DNA of 60,000 bases, taken from NCBI RefSeq assembly GCF_964204645.1, contig NC_134030.1:20157110-20217109 (forward strand), read 5' to 3'. The stretch's first letter is position 1. Every line of letters starts with the position of its first letter. Origin of the DNA: Tubulanus polymorphus. Taxonomy: Eukaryota; Nemertea; Palaeonemertea; Tubulaniformes; Tubulanidae. The notes under the pieces are model-generated. The model did not search any database. It had not been told where the DNA came from and saw only the letters and a program-made list of their open reading frames with translations. Of the stretch, positions 25,523 to 37,917 are shown in pieces. The position numbers and the translations under genes are program-made.

Positions 25523-26689
25523 ATTTAAAAATCGTCGTTCGCTTCGGAAGATTTTCTGGAAGCGAGCACTGTGTAGTGCTGTGATGTTTGGGGATACGTT
25601 CTATGAGAAACAAGGTTTATTTTGTCGGCCTGGAGAAATAGTATTTATAGCAAATAGTGTTTGTCGATAAGTATTTAGCGATACTGTCGTGGACAGAATG
25701 AATGAGTTGTAAAAGGTTTGGAAATTGAAGGGAATACGTCGAGTAAAAATCGTTTTCAAACGAAGTTTTTATCATACGAGTATTTCAGACATAAAATTTT
25801 TGGAAGGACTGCAGAGCTGACTGAAAATGGTGAAGCATTGAATGCAAAAGATGGCAGAAAAATGAAGTAGGTGAAAACGTTGTATGACAAAACATTTTTT
25901 TCTAAAATTGATAAGCTTCAACAAACAAAAAATTCAGCTCAATTTATTCATCTACAAAAATGTATGCATTATAAGAAACTGTTACAGATATTTACGCCAC
26001 TGTCATTGCGTAAGACATGTATTCATAAATTCAACCACGAGTAAAAACGACGAAACAATGCCCCGAATAACATCGATGTTTTACTACTAGCAATGTTTTA
26101 AATAAAAAGTCCAAAATGTATTACATTGAGAAAAATGAAGTGGTTCTTGAAATATTCTACTAAACAGGGCTACTTAAAGATGAAATTCACTTTTCTTTCA
26201 TTATCATTATCAATCCCTGTAAGGTCAAAATTCAAAAAGTCAAAAGTCAAAATAAAGTCTAAATAGTACAATTTGATTACCTCAATATATACAGTAATTT
26301 TCTCCGAGTAAAATACATCCGTGGTAGGATACAAAATTAATATATAATGCATAGAAGTACTAGTTGATATGAAGAATGTGTTTTGACAGCAGCTTTTCGT
26401 GAGAACATGGCGCCCAAACGATCGAGGATCGTCACATTTAAGGATTAGTCGGATAATGAAGTTAGCAGGTTCCGCATTTGGCATTGATTCCAGCATTCGA
26501 TTCTGATTGGCTCAATTCAACAAGACATATCTGATTAAGAATTAAGCGGAAAAATTCATTTTCAAAGAAGTTATTTTGCTTCTCAACTTTTCATCATATT
26601 GTTGCAGGATATGGATGATATTAAGGTTACGGTAACGTTCTCCGGTGACTGGTAAAAATTCTTTTTGAAATGCGTGTATACAATTTACG
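25523..26689. other. Intergenic, nothing recognised
   Basis: AT-rich spacer. Open frames here (for example 26170-26496 minus) lack motifs and coding-like composition over their length. Confidence 0.35.
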
Positions 26690-26850
26690 AATGACCAATC
26701 TTAGCGACCTCAGTAGATCAATGGGATAAGGCGTGTTGCTGTTGCCTCCACTATCGGTGCCGAGTGACAAGCGGGTTTGAGTCCCTGCTGGCTGCTTACA
26801 ATGCGTGGGCAACACATCTATGGCTTTTATGAGGTTGAACAAGAAGAACC
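26690..26850 (+). mobile_element. tRNA-derived SINE, ctgctggctgctta family (copy b)
   Basis: A box-A-like word (agtagatcaatggg, 26712-26725), box B (ggtttgagtcc, 26774-26784), then ctgctggctgcttacaa. Same family as the copies at 24.1 and 38.4 kb. Confidence 0.6.
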
Positions 26851-27563
26851 TCACTAAATTAACTTCAAAAGTATAAGTTGTGTCGGTTTTGAGTACGTAG
26901 TTCTAAGTACGAATCGTAGTTGCCCTGAGCGGCACGTAATGATCTCACCTAAGCTCGCGACCCTGAATTTCAATATCACCCAAAATACACCCCTATGCGC
27001 GTATAGGGTTAGGGTTATACTCGGTTCCTGGAATTGATGCGATAGGACAGTATAACAAATCTTTCTTCGACTCTCGACTTCGTCACCATTTCGACCGTGT
27101 AGAATGTGTATCTGGTTGAATTTGACCACTCAAGGCTACGTACAGGACGTGCTGATTCGCATATCTGAGACTAGTGGTAACGTCGCACCTAGAAAAAGAA
27201 CATATTTGATTGAAATTAATCCGAGACAGTCTAAGTGAATTATCGGTGTCTGAGCCATGCGTGTCATGAGCCCTGTCGACAAAACGGGTTTAAGACATTA
27301 AGTATTTTTGATATTCGATGTATTCAATGCGTCTGGGAGTTTGTGCGCCTGGAACACTGAATAAAAGACCCTTGAGATTAGAGCGAAGAAAATATTACGA
27401 GACGAAACTTCCTCGTCAGCAGTTGGGGGGGGGGGTGTGGGCAGTGAATACAACATATGAATATAGGGGATATTGATGAAATCCCTGTTCTCACAGCGAT
27501 CAAGTAGAAAAACTAAATGTTATCCATAAACACATGAACGAAATTTACAAGTCACGTTCTTCC

Positions 27564-27840
<277 letters not shown>

Positions 27841-27992
27841 TGTGGTAGTATCTCGTTTGGATGCCTGGGTTTTGCCATTCATATTGCAAAACTGCTTGCG
27901 ATTAGAACTCCGTATAAGCAAGCCCCTTGAGACGACCCTTCAGAATTTCTAGTTAAACAATTCCAGGTGTAGACGTATTGATTATTGGCCAC

Positions 27993-28171
27993 TTACTTAT
28001 CGATTGTGGCGTTACATTGGTAATAAAGACACGTGTTGTATTCGTGGTCGCAACAAGAATCACCGAACTCGATAGTCGTTAGAAAACTCAAACATGGCTG
28101 TAAGAATTCCCGTTCACACTTTTCGATACAGAAAGCGCCCTCTTTCGACAGCTCTGCCTTACTATTAGCAT
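27993..28171 (-). CDS. Cysteine-rich coding exon of a probable secreted protein (partial gene)
   Basis: On the minus strand an acceptor (ttttgtcattacag) opens at 28171 a phase-1 exon of 58 codons with seven Cys (C-x3-C-x7-C-x12-CC-x6-C-x4-C), including GAFCIEKCEREFLQPC and a CC pair. It ends either at TAA (27993-27995) or at a perfect donor gtaagt that overlaps that stop. The Cys pattern and acidic character suggest an extracellular disulfide-rich domain; the family was not recognised. A signal-peptide exon was not found. The minus-strand donor at 28576-28582 (CAG|gtaagt) may belong to its 5' UTR exon, in which case transcription starts in the divergent promoter. Partial model. Confidence 0.5.
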
Positions 28172-28582
28172 CTGTAATGACAAAAGCACGTTAATAAAAA
28201 TGTGTTCATTTTCAAATCATTACAAGTACGAAATCGGGCCCGAGCCGAGCTTTTTTTAATGGGAAGTTTTATTTCAAGAAAAAGGGCAATTTTTACCCCG
28301 AGAAGGGGCACCTTACTATTGAAAATGGGTATATCTAAAATATGAAGTGCCCGCTGAACAAATTATTTGAGAACGATTTGCTTTTCATTTTCCGAAAAAT
28401 GCATGAAAATTGTATTCAAATTTGGCAAAATCTTGACCCAAGTTTTTGAAGGGGACCTTTAGGGGGTTCGTTCGCTGTTTAGTCAGAAAGAACACCGGTG
28501 ATTTTGTATCGACAACCGGCAGTTAAATAACCGATCATAATTAGTTCAATAGTATTAGAAGTAGGCTGAAGTGAAAACTTAC

Positions 28583-28853
28583 CTGGCGCTAGCGGGCGCG
28601 CGTGAGGCGGTGTTTTATTTCAGGAAATGAATTGTGGAAACAGCCAATCAAATCCACGGATATCCACAATTCATTTCCTGAAATTTCCTGAAATTGACCA
28701 ATCGCTGTGCTTGTTAGCGATGACGTAATTTCGGGATATACCGTTGACGAGCGCCATATTTGATTTTCCGATCGTAAACACACAGCGCAGTTACAGTCAC
28801 AGAAAGCAGACTAATTCGTTCTAGATCATCTGATTAGATTACCCGATTATCAC
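28583..28853. promoter_or_regulatory. Putative divergent promoter
   Basis: Perfect splice donors point outwards from this segment: CAG|gtaagt on the minus strand (28582 side) and CAC|gtaagt on the plus strand (28853). Between them lie two CCAAT words (28644-28650 and 28698-28704), a CRE-like tgacgtaa (28721-28728) and a perfect 21-bp inverted repeat (28618-28638 with 28663-28683). GC content and CpG are higher than in the flanks. It would serve the ten-exon gene on the right and a minus-strand transcript on the left. Confidence 0.5.
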
Positions 28854-31800
28854 GTAAGTGTATGAATTCAGTACTTCCAACATCCGAGGTTTCATACCCG
28901 ATTAAATCTTTTATCGCAAATGCTTGCTTATGCCAATTTTTTGGTGAAAAACTTCTTACTTTTCACTCGCAAATTCAATCAACTTCAATTTATTACAATT
29001 ATTTTGGGTTAAGCCTATCATTCATCATCAAAATGTGAATCGTGAACACTAGAAGAGCGAGAGAGTAGAAGTTTTCACTAGAAGGCATTACGGATTGTTT
29101 CATTTTTCCATTCCGTGATATTTTGTCAATTCTGTTACTGTTAGGCCCTATAAGTCCTTTTTTTATTTAGGCCTACTCCCGTGCGTGGAATAGGTCGATT
29201 ATCAGCCCAAAAATGAAACAGGTCCTTCCTAGCGAATCATTCAGTATTTCCAGCGTCGTAACTGCGTATTAGCCTATGGGTCCGTAAATTCCTTGATGCG
29301 CTATGAATCAAGAAATCTAGAATCCAGGCCAGGGGTAAAATCTAAAATTCTGACTCAGCATTCCCCTTAAAATTCCTATCATCCCCCCTTGAATTATATA
29401 AATTAAAAATCATCAATTGTCTAAATCTTTTTTCAACTCAATTTGTGAATGCGACCCTCCCTGTACTTATGCATATAGGCCATTGACCAGAAATCTCTCC
29501 CTACAACTTGCAATTAACTTGAAACAATAGTCACAATGATACCACAGCCACTGGCTGTCTCTATTATTGTTTTGTGTATTCTGTGAAAGGTCAATATAAG
29601 TGGGAGCTTATTATATCCCTTTATTATGACAGGCATTGTGCTCACAAAGACTTGGTTATCAAAACATAGGCCAATGTGGTTATCAATTCAAATGTTTTGA
29701 TTTCCAATGACAATAAAGCCCTAGCTTGCTAATTTCTCAATTACCTAGTTGATGTAATTACTTTCATATGTAAGATGAAAATTGAAATTATGTTAAACTG
29801 GACCCTTAAAATTTGTTCGATGTTTAATTGATGTTTCTCTTTTTGTTCTAGCATGGAACCAATTTTCCGTCGCCTAAAAAATCGTACGATCGACACGTTT
29901 GACACCGATGCCGCCAAGAACCATAAAAGCACTAGTGGTTGGGCAACTCAGGACCCTGCGGAGAAAGTTTTGGCGGATGCGATGCGCCGGGTTGCCCAGG
30001 CCAGAGGAGATCAGTCAAACCCGAAACATTTGTTAGGCCAGTATACACTTCAGTTTGGTAAGTTTAGGGGTAAGAAATTTCAGTGGATACTCTCTAATGC
30101 TCTTGGCTTTGCAGTAAACCTCTACGTGATGGATGAATGTGAGAAGCAAAAACCACATCCCAAGATAGACCACAAGAACCATGCCGACAACAAGAAAGCC
30201 CTCTTCAAATACATGAGGCTGTTTCCCGAAGCCAAGGACGCGATTGAGAGGAGGAGAGCTGTCCATCAAGAGCGTGTGAAACCTACGATTTCAAGTAAGT
30301 CAAGTTTTCAATATACAGTCGGATCGTTTGATATCAGAGTTGTTTTGTGCTTGTTCTATTTATGAAAAATTTTTTATTTTCACAGAAGCTCGTCAGACTC
30401 AACCAGCCGGGAGCCAACCAACTGTGACAACTAGGAGGAGTCGCCCATCTGCTACAACCAGGAGCCAACCAACTGCGACAACTAGGAGTCAACCCAGCTC
30501 ATCGACTACAACTGAGAACGTCTCGATGCCGTCTGATGATGATGATGATCTACTGACAAGTGTCATCACTCTTGAAGCGCAGTTATCTGGTAATATAACT
30601 TAATTCTAATGATATTTTTATTGTAGATTCAATTGATACATCATGAGATATACATCCTACAAATTTTTGCAGTGTTTTGGACGGATTGTAAAGATTCCAT
30701 CCAAGTTAACCGCAGTCCTCCCTTTCGGCCATCCACTCCTAGTAATTGCAGCCATATTGTAACATTTAATCATTTATTTCTCAAAATTTACAGTTTATAT
30801 CTGGATAAGTTGGTAAGATTTATGTTGTGTAGGGTTCCTAGAATATGCTTTTATAAATGTGTAGCTATTGTAAAATGGTATTTTCTTCCTATCTATTTTA
30901 ATGTACCTGTTTCTTTACAAAAACTGGGTAATCATGCTTTATATGTATGCAGTACTGTCTCATTATTACATAATCCATCTTTATGATATTGGTATATAGT
31001 TGCTATAATGGACATTATGAATATGATAACACACACACTCTCTCTGTCTCTCTCTGTCACTAGCAAAATGCAACACTTCTATCCTCTCCTGCTTAATAAC
31101 TTATTTTTTAAGGTGATTTCCCTTTTGTAATCTCATTTTTCCAGTGAGTCACTCTTATTCCTCATTTATAGGTATTTAGATGGTAACATTACAGTGATGC
31201 GGTTTTCTTTTGTTCCTTTTGTCTATCATTCTGTTTTTGTTTAATATTTCAGTGAAATTGTACCGGACTTTATGATGATTTAGAATTCTTATGCTATAAA
31301 CCTCAATCATGAATGAGATAGTAAATTCATATTCTATTTTTCTCTATCTAGCCTCTCGGACAACACGGACTACAGCGACTACGACTACACCGACCACGAC
31401 TACTACTACTACTACTACTACACCGACTACGACAACCGCGATCGATAACGACCACCGCTTGCTTTTACCAGAATGGCGTAAAGTTCTGTCCGAATATGAA
31501 CAGAAGTGGATCACCAAAACCCTCTTCATGAAAACCAAGAGTGGGAGGCTGGAGATGGATTTTAGCCGCGTCAATCAGCTTTGGTGGAATCCTCCACAGC
31601 CATTGGTAGTTGCAGGCCAGGTACCCAACGTCGAGCAGTACTTTGCCCACCGCCTGTTCTTGTGGATGCCTCGACGACTGTGGCAAGTCCAACTTAGATG
31701 TCCAGTCGCAACGTGCCAAGGGAGAGAGTTGACATCAGCAGGATTATACAAGCGGTTGCGGCAGGTACTCGATATCGATTCGCACTACTTCATCGCAACA

Positions 31801-34800
31801 GAAAGTTTGGAATGTCAGAAGTAAGATTGTGTCCATGTTAAAGTGTGACCTGCTGATTACAGGTTGTGATTTTATGAATGATTTTTTTTTTTTGTCTCGT
31901 ATTTATAGATGCAAGGCGAAATATGTTGGAACGACTGCTGAGATCATCTCGCAACTAGCCGTCGGTTACCGGCTCCAGTTCCCGTGTATACTGACACAGA
32001 AGTACGCGTGCGATTATAAGGTTGTGCGACTGCTTCGTCAGAGAGGTCTGGGTAACAGCACTACTCAGATCCAGAAGAAGCTGCGGGAGCAACATGGCGA
32101 AGCTTACCTCGAGCGTGTCTCACAGTACCTCACTGAGTGTGAAGGCTTGTCCAAGGCTATCCGTTCTGGTCTCGTAAAACCGCACGAATTCGCTGACCCA
32201 CCACAGCCTTTGAGCATCCCGCAGTTTCGGTGGCTCATGCTTGTGTACGTCAGTGATGTGTTGTCGAGACTGGACGAGGTCAGGGCAGCCATTACGTCTC
32301 AGTTTGGTCGAATTCTCAAAATTGACTCAACTAAGAAAATAGTCAAGAAGTTGACTGGTCATGCCAAGGGGACCGCGATGTGGTGCACCAATGTAGGGAA
32401 CGAGCATGGTCAGGTCCTTATGTCTGTCCTTACTACTGGCGAAGGCTATGGTCTCAGTCAAATGATTGATGGCCTAATCAAAAGGTATGATACTGCTGGT
32501 GTGCCTGCCCCTGAGGTGATATACACTGATCGGGATTGTTGTGGCCACAGCGTACTGAAAACAAACCTAGCCCCTTGGACAGATATCATCATCAGATTGG
32601 ACGTTTGGCATTTCATGCGGCGGTTCTCTACAGGGTGTACTACAGATTCACATCGGCTGTATGCGAGTTTTATGAGAGGCCTTAGCCGGTGTATCTTTGA
32701 GTGGGACCCTGAGGATCTTGACCGTCTAAAGAGAGCGAAGCGTGAGGAGCTAGCCCTGAAAGCTATCACTGGTCTTAGTGACCGCCAGTTAGTTGAGCGA
32801 ATTTCTTCGGCCGAGTTGGCACGGCACTGTAAACGTACCACACGTGGAACAGATGCTACTGTCCGCCTACTGGGTCAGCTCGTCGCTTCCTTCTCGGGTG
32901 ACAAAGGGAAAGACTCCTTGGGTGTTCCGCTCATAAACACTGAGCGCATGGCGGAGATTTATAAGTCTCAAGCTAAGCATGTTGCCTGCCTGCAGGATCC
33001 ACCTGGCGTTCAGTTGTACACACAAACCGGAACGATCAAGAAAGGACAGACGACACTGCCTATCTACAGATGTGCCCGTGGTTCGACGTCATTGGAATCA
33101 TTCCACCTTCATCTAAACAGATTCATTCCAGGTAAGATTAAAAATCACTTTCACCATATGAAATCTTCTCTTGTAGCTTTCTCTAACTAATAAGCTAATT
33201 TCATGATTTCATATTTATAGGTACTGTGGCTGGCGATGTCAGTTTCCAGATGTACCTGGTTGATGGTTTAGCGCGTTGGAATGAGGATCGAGCTATTGCA
33301 GCTGTAACTCAAGACAAACAGATTTCCTGCTACAGTGGAAAGCTACGCCATCATATCAATGAGCTAAGTCAAACTGTCCTTGGAAAGAAGCTTTTACCAG
33401 CATTCCAAGGGCCATTGCGTTACACCGGTGAACCTATAGGTATTGATTATCTTTACAGCCAAACAGGAGAGGCACCAGTGTCTAACACTAGGTTGCGTCT
33501 AGCCGAGGAGGAACGCTTGCTGGACTCTGCTTCTGACCAGGAATTTAGTGACAGCCCTGTTGATGAGCCGCTGCCTCTGTATGATGTGGAAGACTTGACA
33601 TTAGCTGTGCCTACTGATGAGGATAACGACTTCTGTAAGTCACAATGTTTTTAGAAAATTGTTTGAATAATAATTCTATTTCAGTTCTGTTAAGTTCATT
33701 CCTGTAATTGATTCCTCTGATTACTGTTGACTTTGTGATATGCCCTCAGCTGAATCCATTACATTTTGACTAAGGGATAATGGTTTTGTGTATTATTTTT
33801 CATTGTAGTTTCTCCGACTGTGACACCAACTGCACCAGTTCTTCCCGTTGACACCATGTCCGTTGATACTCCGTTGCCGATGGAAACTGAGGAGGTCACT
33901 GAGCTTGAACCCGATGATGCTGTGCCAGAATTTCGCTTACCGACCCTTGATACTCCAGAGCTGCAGCCCTTTGAACTGTCGAATGTTCCATCTATTGAAT
34001 CTCCCCTGGGGGATTCGGATGAGCATGTAAGTTTTCTATAAAAAAAGGTTTTCGTTCGAGTTGTGTTGATGTTGTTAAAGAATTTAATTTCAAATATCTA
34101 TTTTATTCAGGATTCTTTGGGACCAGACGGTATTGCTGGATTTGGAAAGGTTGATGCTTTGGCTGAGAAACTGGTAAACTTGGATGAGAATTCACTGGCT
34201 CTTACAAACAACGAAGCTCGTGAAATCATTGATTTGTGGCAGAACTTGGACGACTACGACAAGAGGTCCATCATCAAACCACGCCATCAACCAACTCTCA
34301 GTCAAGGTAGATTTCGAGCAACAAAGAAACGTTCTGGCTTGGCTCCTGGAGTTGAAAGTTCACGGAGGTAAGCCTAATCTACTGTATTTTTCATTTCAAA
34401 ATAAATGTACTAATAAGTCGAAATTGCCAATTGAATATTAAATGGCAATATAATCTTTGAGTTCAATTTGACCCTACAATAGAGGTTACATGGGTTAACC
34501 TAAATAAACTTTATGTTAATCAAGTATTTATGATAATTTTTAGAGCTTTTCTGGGACCAAATTCGGCACCTGCTCAGTGGCCGACTTGTAATCGCTACGT
34601 CGAGACAACCATGGTGAAGCTCTGTGCGAAGTATCCAGCATCAAAAACGGTTGCAGGAGTGCGAGTTACGCGATGGATCCTTATCTCCCGCGCCTACAAG
34701 CACATAAGAGACGTCGTCGTCGGAAATCCTGTGGTTATGCATCACTCGAACATTCAGCTTCCAGAGTTGAATATGACGACTATAACCCAATGGTAAGTTA

Positions 34801-35643
34801 ACCTTTTATGCCCCACCTCTTAACCATCTAAATTATTATTAATCATATTGAGATTATGTTCATAAAATGGTCTATTTCTTTTTTCATTTTAGGTGGAATC
34901 GACGTTCTAAGAAGCAAGAGGAAATGGTTCTCAGGCAGGGAATTCAAATCCCGAATCCTCCTTTGGCAAGCCAGCAACCATTGCTTATTGCTTGTCAAAA
35001 GCCTTCTGTGCTGCCGAGAGGATCCTCTGATGATCGCCATACCTTTGTACTTCCTACGAACACTGCTGGAATGGCGAAAATAAAGCGGCGAAGAACAACT
35101 CCTTCCGCAACTGCGACTCTCGCATCAGTAGCTGCGGCAGCAACTAGTACGCGGCCTGCACCGCAGATTCCTCAGAATGTTATTGATTTGTCAGGCGCTC
35201 ATCAGTCCCTCAATACAGATACTACCGCAGATACTACTCGATTGATGGGTTGCTCACAAATCATGACAGGACCTGTTGCGTCTAAGGAGCAGAAAGCTGA
35301 AAGTTTGCAGCCAGCCACTACCCAGCTGATAATTGTTGCACCGCCAAAAGACCAGGCCGTTCTGCCTAAGGTCATCCATTCTGAATCCATGGGAAATATA
35401 CAGGTTGTTCCTTACACAACCCATATGCACAGATTACAAAGGCAGCAGCAATTAGAAGCTGGGGTGAGTCGCAGAAAGTACACTCCACGGACAAAGGTTA
35501 CTTGTCCTAAGTGTAAAAAGGAGAGATCGAAGCCCTCGCATCAGCAGTTTTTCGGAAATTGGTACTGTAGTGAAACGTCAACGGTGACTCTGGAAGAGTG
35601 GAGACAGCAAATGCAGGCCAGGGGATACAAGAAGAAGAAGTGA
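28780..35643 (+). CDS. Ten-exon gene for a 1408-aa zinc-ribbon / transposase-like (RNase H-fold) protein
   Basis: Non-coding exon 1 ends at 28853. Coding exons: 29852-30294 (ATG 29853), 30386-30589, 31352-31820, 31909-33131, 33221-33634, 33809-34026, 34111-34367, 34544-34792 and 34893-35643 (TGA). Every junction is GT-AG and every phase agrees. Exon 2 has FGKFRGKKFQW, like the small G-K-x-G-K-x-W fold seen in exonuclease X tails. Exons 3-4 are Thr/Ser/Pro linkers. The exon 4/5 join builds a zinc ribbon (CPVATC...CQKC, about 333-373), as in DUF6729-type proteins. Exon 5 has KIDSTKK (Asp about 511), YTDRDCCG (Asp about 579), LDVWHFMRR (about 602-610) and TSLESFHLHL (Glu about 768), the DDE layout of MULE/ISL3-like transposases. 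Later exons are acidic; the C-terminus has CPKCKK and a basic end. It may be a domesticated or mobile-derived nuclear protein; function unknown. Confidence 0.85.
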
Positions 35644-36762
35644 AGCTCGATTAGTGACAGGATTCCAGGACTAGAGATCTATCAACTGTGCGTATCGCGT
35701 AGATATGGGTATGTGTGCCTGGTAAAATCTTTCAGAAATTACTCGATTTTGACATTTTCATGCAGCTATCAACCTGCTGTCTGTACAACCCCTCAGTTTG
35801 ATGTCCGACAGACATTCGATCACCTCACCATTTGGGAAAAATCGTGGTTTGTCCAGACTTCGCTATTCAAAAAGGTGATCGTCTGAAGGGCTAGGCACAG
35901 ACAACAGATTGACAGCTGCACAAATCTAACTTTGTGACATTTTATGTGAAAATTTGTGAAAAATCTAAGGACCATGTGAAAGAAATATAAAATTGTATCC
36001 AGAATTCTCCTTAGATTGTAACAAGTTTTTGAAAAACCCTTGATGAATTTCAGGCTTGCTTCATCACACTGGACTGATTGTTTATAATTTATTCAGTTTG
36101 ATGGTTTTGTTTATAATTTATTTAGTTTGATGGTTTATTATTTTATAATTGTTTATTAATAATTGGCAGTTTTAATTTTGAGTTTTATTTTTTAAATTTG
36201 TATCTTTTATTTGTTTTATACTAGAATAGGGATTCCAGAAATATTTGGTTGATTTAATGGTAGTTCAACTTTAGAAAATTCACTATAAAATTTGAAATTT
36301 GTAGTTTGATTCAGTGGTAGTTTGACTTAAGAAATTTCACTCTAACATTTAGAATTTGTAGTTTAGTAGTAGAACTTATTTTAAACTAGAAGTCCCTCAA
36401 AATTGTAATTTTTCAATTCAGTGTATATGTCCAAAATTGTAATTTTTCGATTGAGTGTGTATGTGCATTGTGCTTAGAAGCCTGCCTGTTATGCAAATGA
36501 CAAACTATAAAATTTTTAATGCTGCCTACTATGTCAAAAACATGGTAGAAGGTTCCAAGCCCTTAAAAAGCAGAGGAGAGATTTTATAGAAAAAGGTATC
36601 ATTTATTTAGTTGTCAGGTCATTTTTCACTGATAAAATGAGCTGAGAATATGAAGATTGGCAGGATGGAAATAAACTAATTAAAACTCATTAATCTACTC
36701 CCAGATTCGAACCACTGACCCCTCAATAGTACGGGATTCCCTACGCCGAGTGAATGGAAGTT
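35644..36762. other. 3' UTR and AT-rich spacer with short direct repeats
   Basis: 3' flank of the ten-exon gene. 36065-36160 repeats a gtttgatggtttt / tttataattta unit, and 36290-36370 repeats aatttgtagtttga. A tRNA-like box B on the minus strand (agtggttcgaatctggg, about 36700) hints at a decayed SINE. No exon seen. Confidence 0.45.
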
Positions 36763-37014
36763 TCAAGTACTGTAGTGGTTTGCATCTAGCAGTACCCCTC
36801 CGGCATTCAGGAAACGCAACCGAGCCGAGTGAGTAGAAGTTTTGGCGCAAGTTAGAAAGACGTTCGGCCCGGCCCGTATCTCCACGCCGCTCCGTGGCGA
36901 TGCGTCGATTAGAAATCTATAGGTAACTGAACGCAGTTGAACCCCGAACAGCAAGAAAAATCCGATAACACAAGTTAGAAACGCTCCCGATAAAAAACCT
37001 CGCCAGGAGATCAT
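36763..37014 (-). CDS. Possible first coding exon of a type II membrane protein
   Basis: An acceptor (ttgtttttcag) stands directly before ATG. The frame encodes an N-terminal hydrophobic anchor (FLSGAFLTCVIGFFLLFGV, about residues 7-25) and then a polar, Arg-rich segment. Codon use is coding-like and GC-richer than the surroundings. It ends at TGA after 83 codons; a weak donor (GGAGGG|gtactg) near 36796 could lead to further exons, which I did not find. The layout resembles the stem of a Golgi glycosyltransferase or sulfotransferase, but no catalytic motif is visible. Confidence 0.4.
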   Translation of the reverse strand: MISWRGFLSGAFLTCVIGFFLLFGVQLRSVTYRFLIDASPRSGVEIRAGPNVFLTCAKTSTHSARLRFLNAGGVLLDANHYST

Positions 37015-37164
37015 CTGAAAAACAATATCGGTCTAGATGTACATCATTTGAGAACTGCCTTAGGGAATTCTGAAAGGGATACCGCTAATTGATAAATATA
37101 TGACTGCTGATGAATGCGACATTAGCATGTCAATTACGTAGATGTTGAGATATTACACTAGCGC

Positions 37165-37407
37165 GATAATAAGATAAAAACCCACTATCTACAGATTAAA
37201 AGAATTTTAGAACCAAAAATTTATTTATTCGAACAATCTGAAATATATGAAATACACGACGTTTCGATCTCACCAGACACCCGACGACGGTCTCTAGGGC
37301 GAGATCGAAACGTCGTGTATTTTATATATTTCAGATTGTTCGAATAAATAAATTTCTTGGTTTTAAATTCTTTAAATCCGTAGATAGTGGGTTTTTATCA
37401 TATTATC
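37165..37407. mobile_element. Foldback element, 107-bp arms
   Basis: 37165-37271 and 37301-37407 are near-perfect inverted copies (gataaaaacccactatct ... cgacgtttcgatct) around a loop of about 29 bp containing ccgacgacgg. The arms differ at only a few positions, so the element is probably young. No coding capacity; no clear target duplication. Confidence 0.85.
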
Positions 37408-37629
37408 CGTTCACCACGTTTGAGTGTGGTTATCGTTCCACTAGTGTCGAATAAGGTTCTTTTATCCCGAGAGAAACTTTCGGCGGGCGAATATCTTCAA
37501 TAGAGATATCTTAATCGTTATGTAACGACTTTGCGGGCGATATGTTAGGAGATTTAGACGATGGCCTTCTAAATTTTTACTGGCTCCAGAAATGGATACA
37601 TTGCGCTTGGTCACGTCAATGGATGAAGG

Positions 37630-37790
37630 TTAATAACTGATTTACGCTTCGATTTTATTGACTATCGAAAAGATTTCGACCTCAGCGTGAAAAATGTTGC
37701 ACAACGTTATCACTACTGGTGTAACAGGCAAGATTGTTCGGATTATTAATGATGTATCTTTAACAAGAAATCTAATTTGACGGTTTATTG
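37630..37790 (+). pseudogene. LINE reverse-transcriptase fragment, frameshifted
   Basis: The plus-strand frame reads RFDFIDYRKDFD, which matches the FVDYKRAFDS box of reverse transcriptases. After a frameshift it continues MLHNVITTGVTGKIVRIIN, which matches the following MINSGVTGKVLNVI segment of the LINE at 16.5-18.5 kb. The rest is lost. Confidence 0.65.
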
Positions 37791-37917
37791 ACGCCTTGAG
37801 AAACAACACGCATATTGCTTTAAATACTGTCGACAATATGAAAGATGATATTAATGATATACACATGTAATGTCACGGATCAATAAAGTTATTTTAGATT
37901 TGAATAAATATATCGAT

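Noticed and set aside
26970-27020. Telomere-like tagggttagggtt
   Set aside because: Only two units, in an interstitial position.
28618-28683. Inverted repeat as a terminal inverted repeat of the ten-exon gene
   Set aside because: Both arms lie on the same side of the gene and no copy was seen near its 3' end, so it is reported as a promoter feature only.
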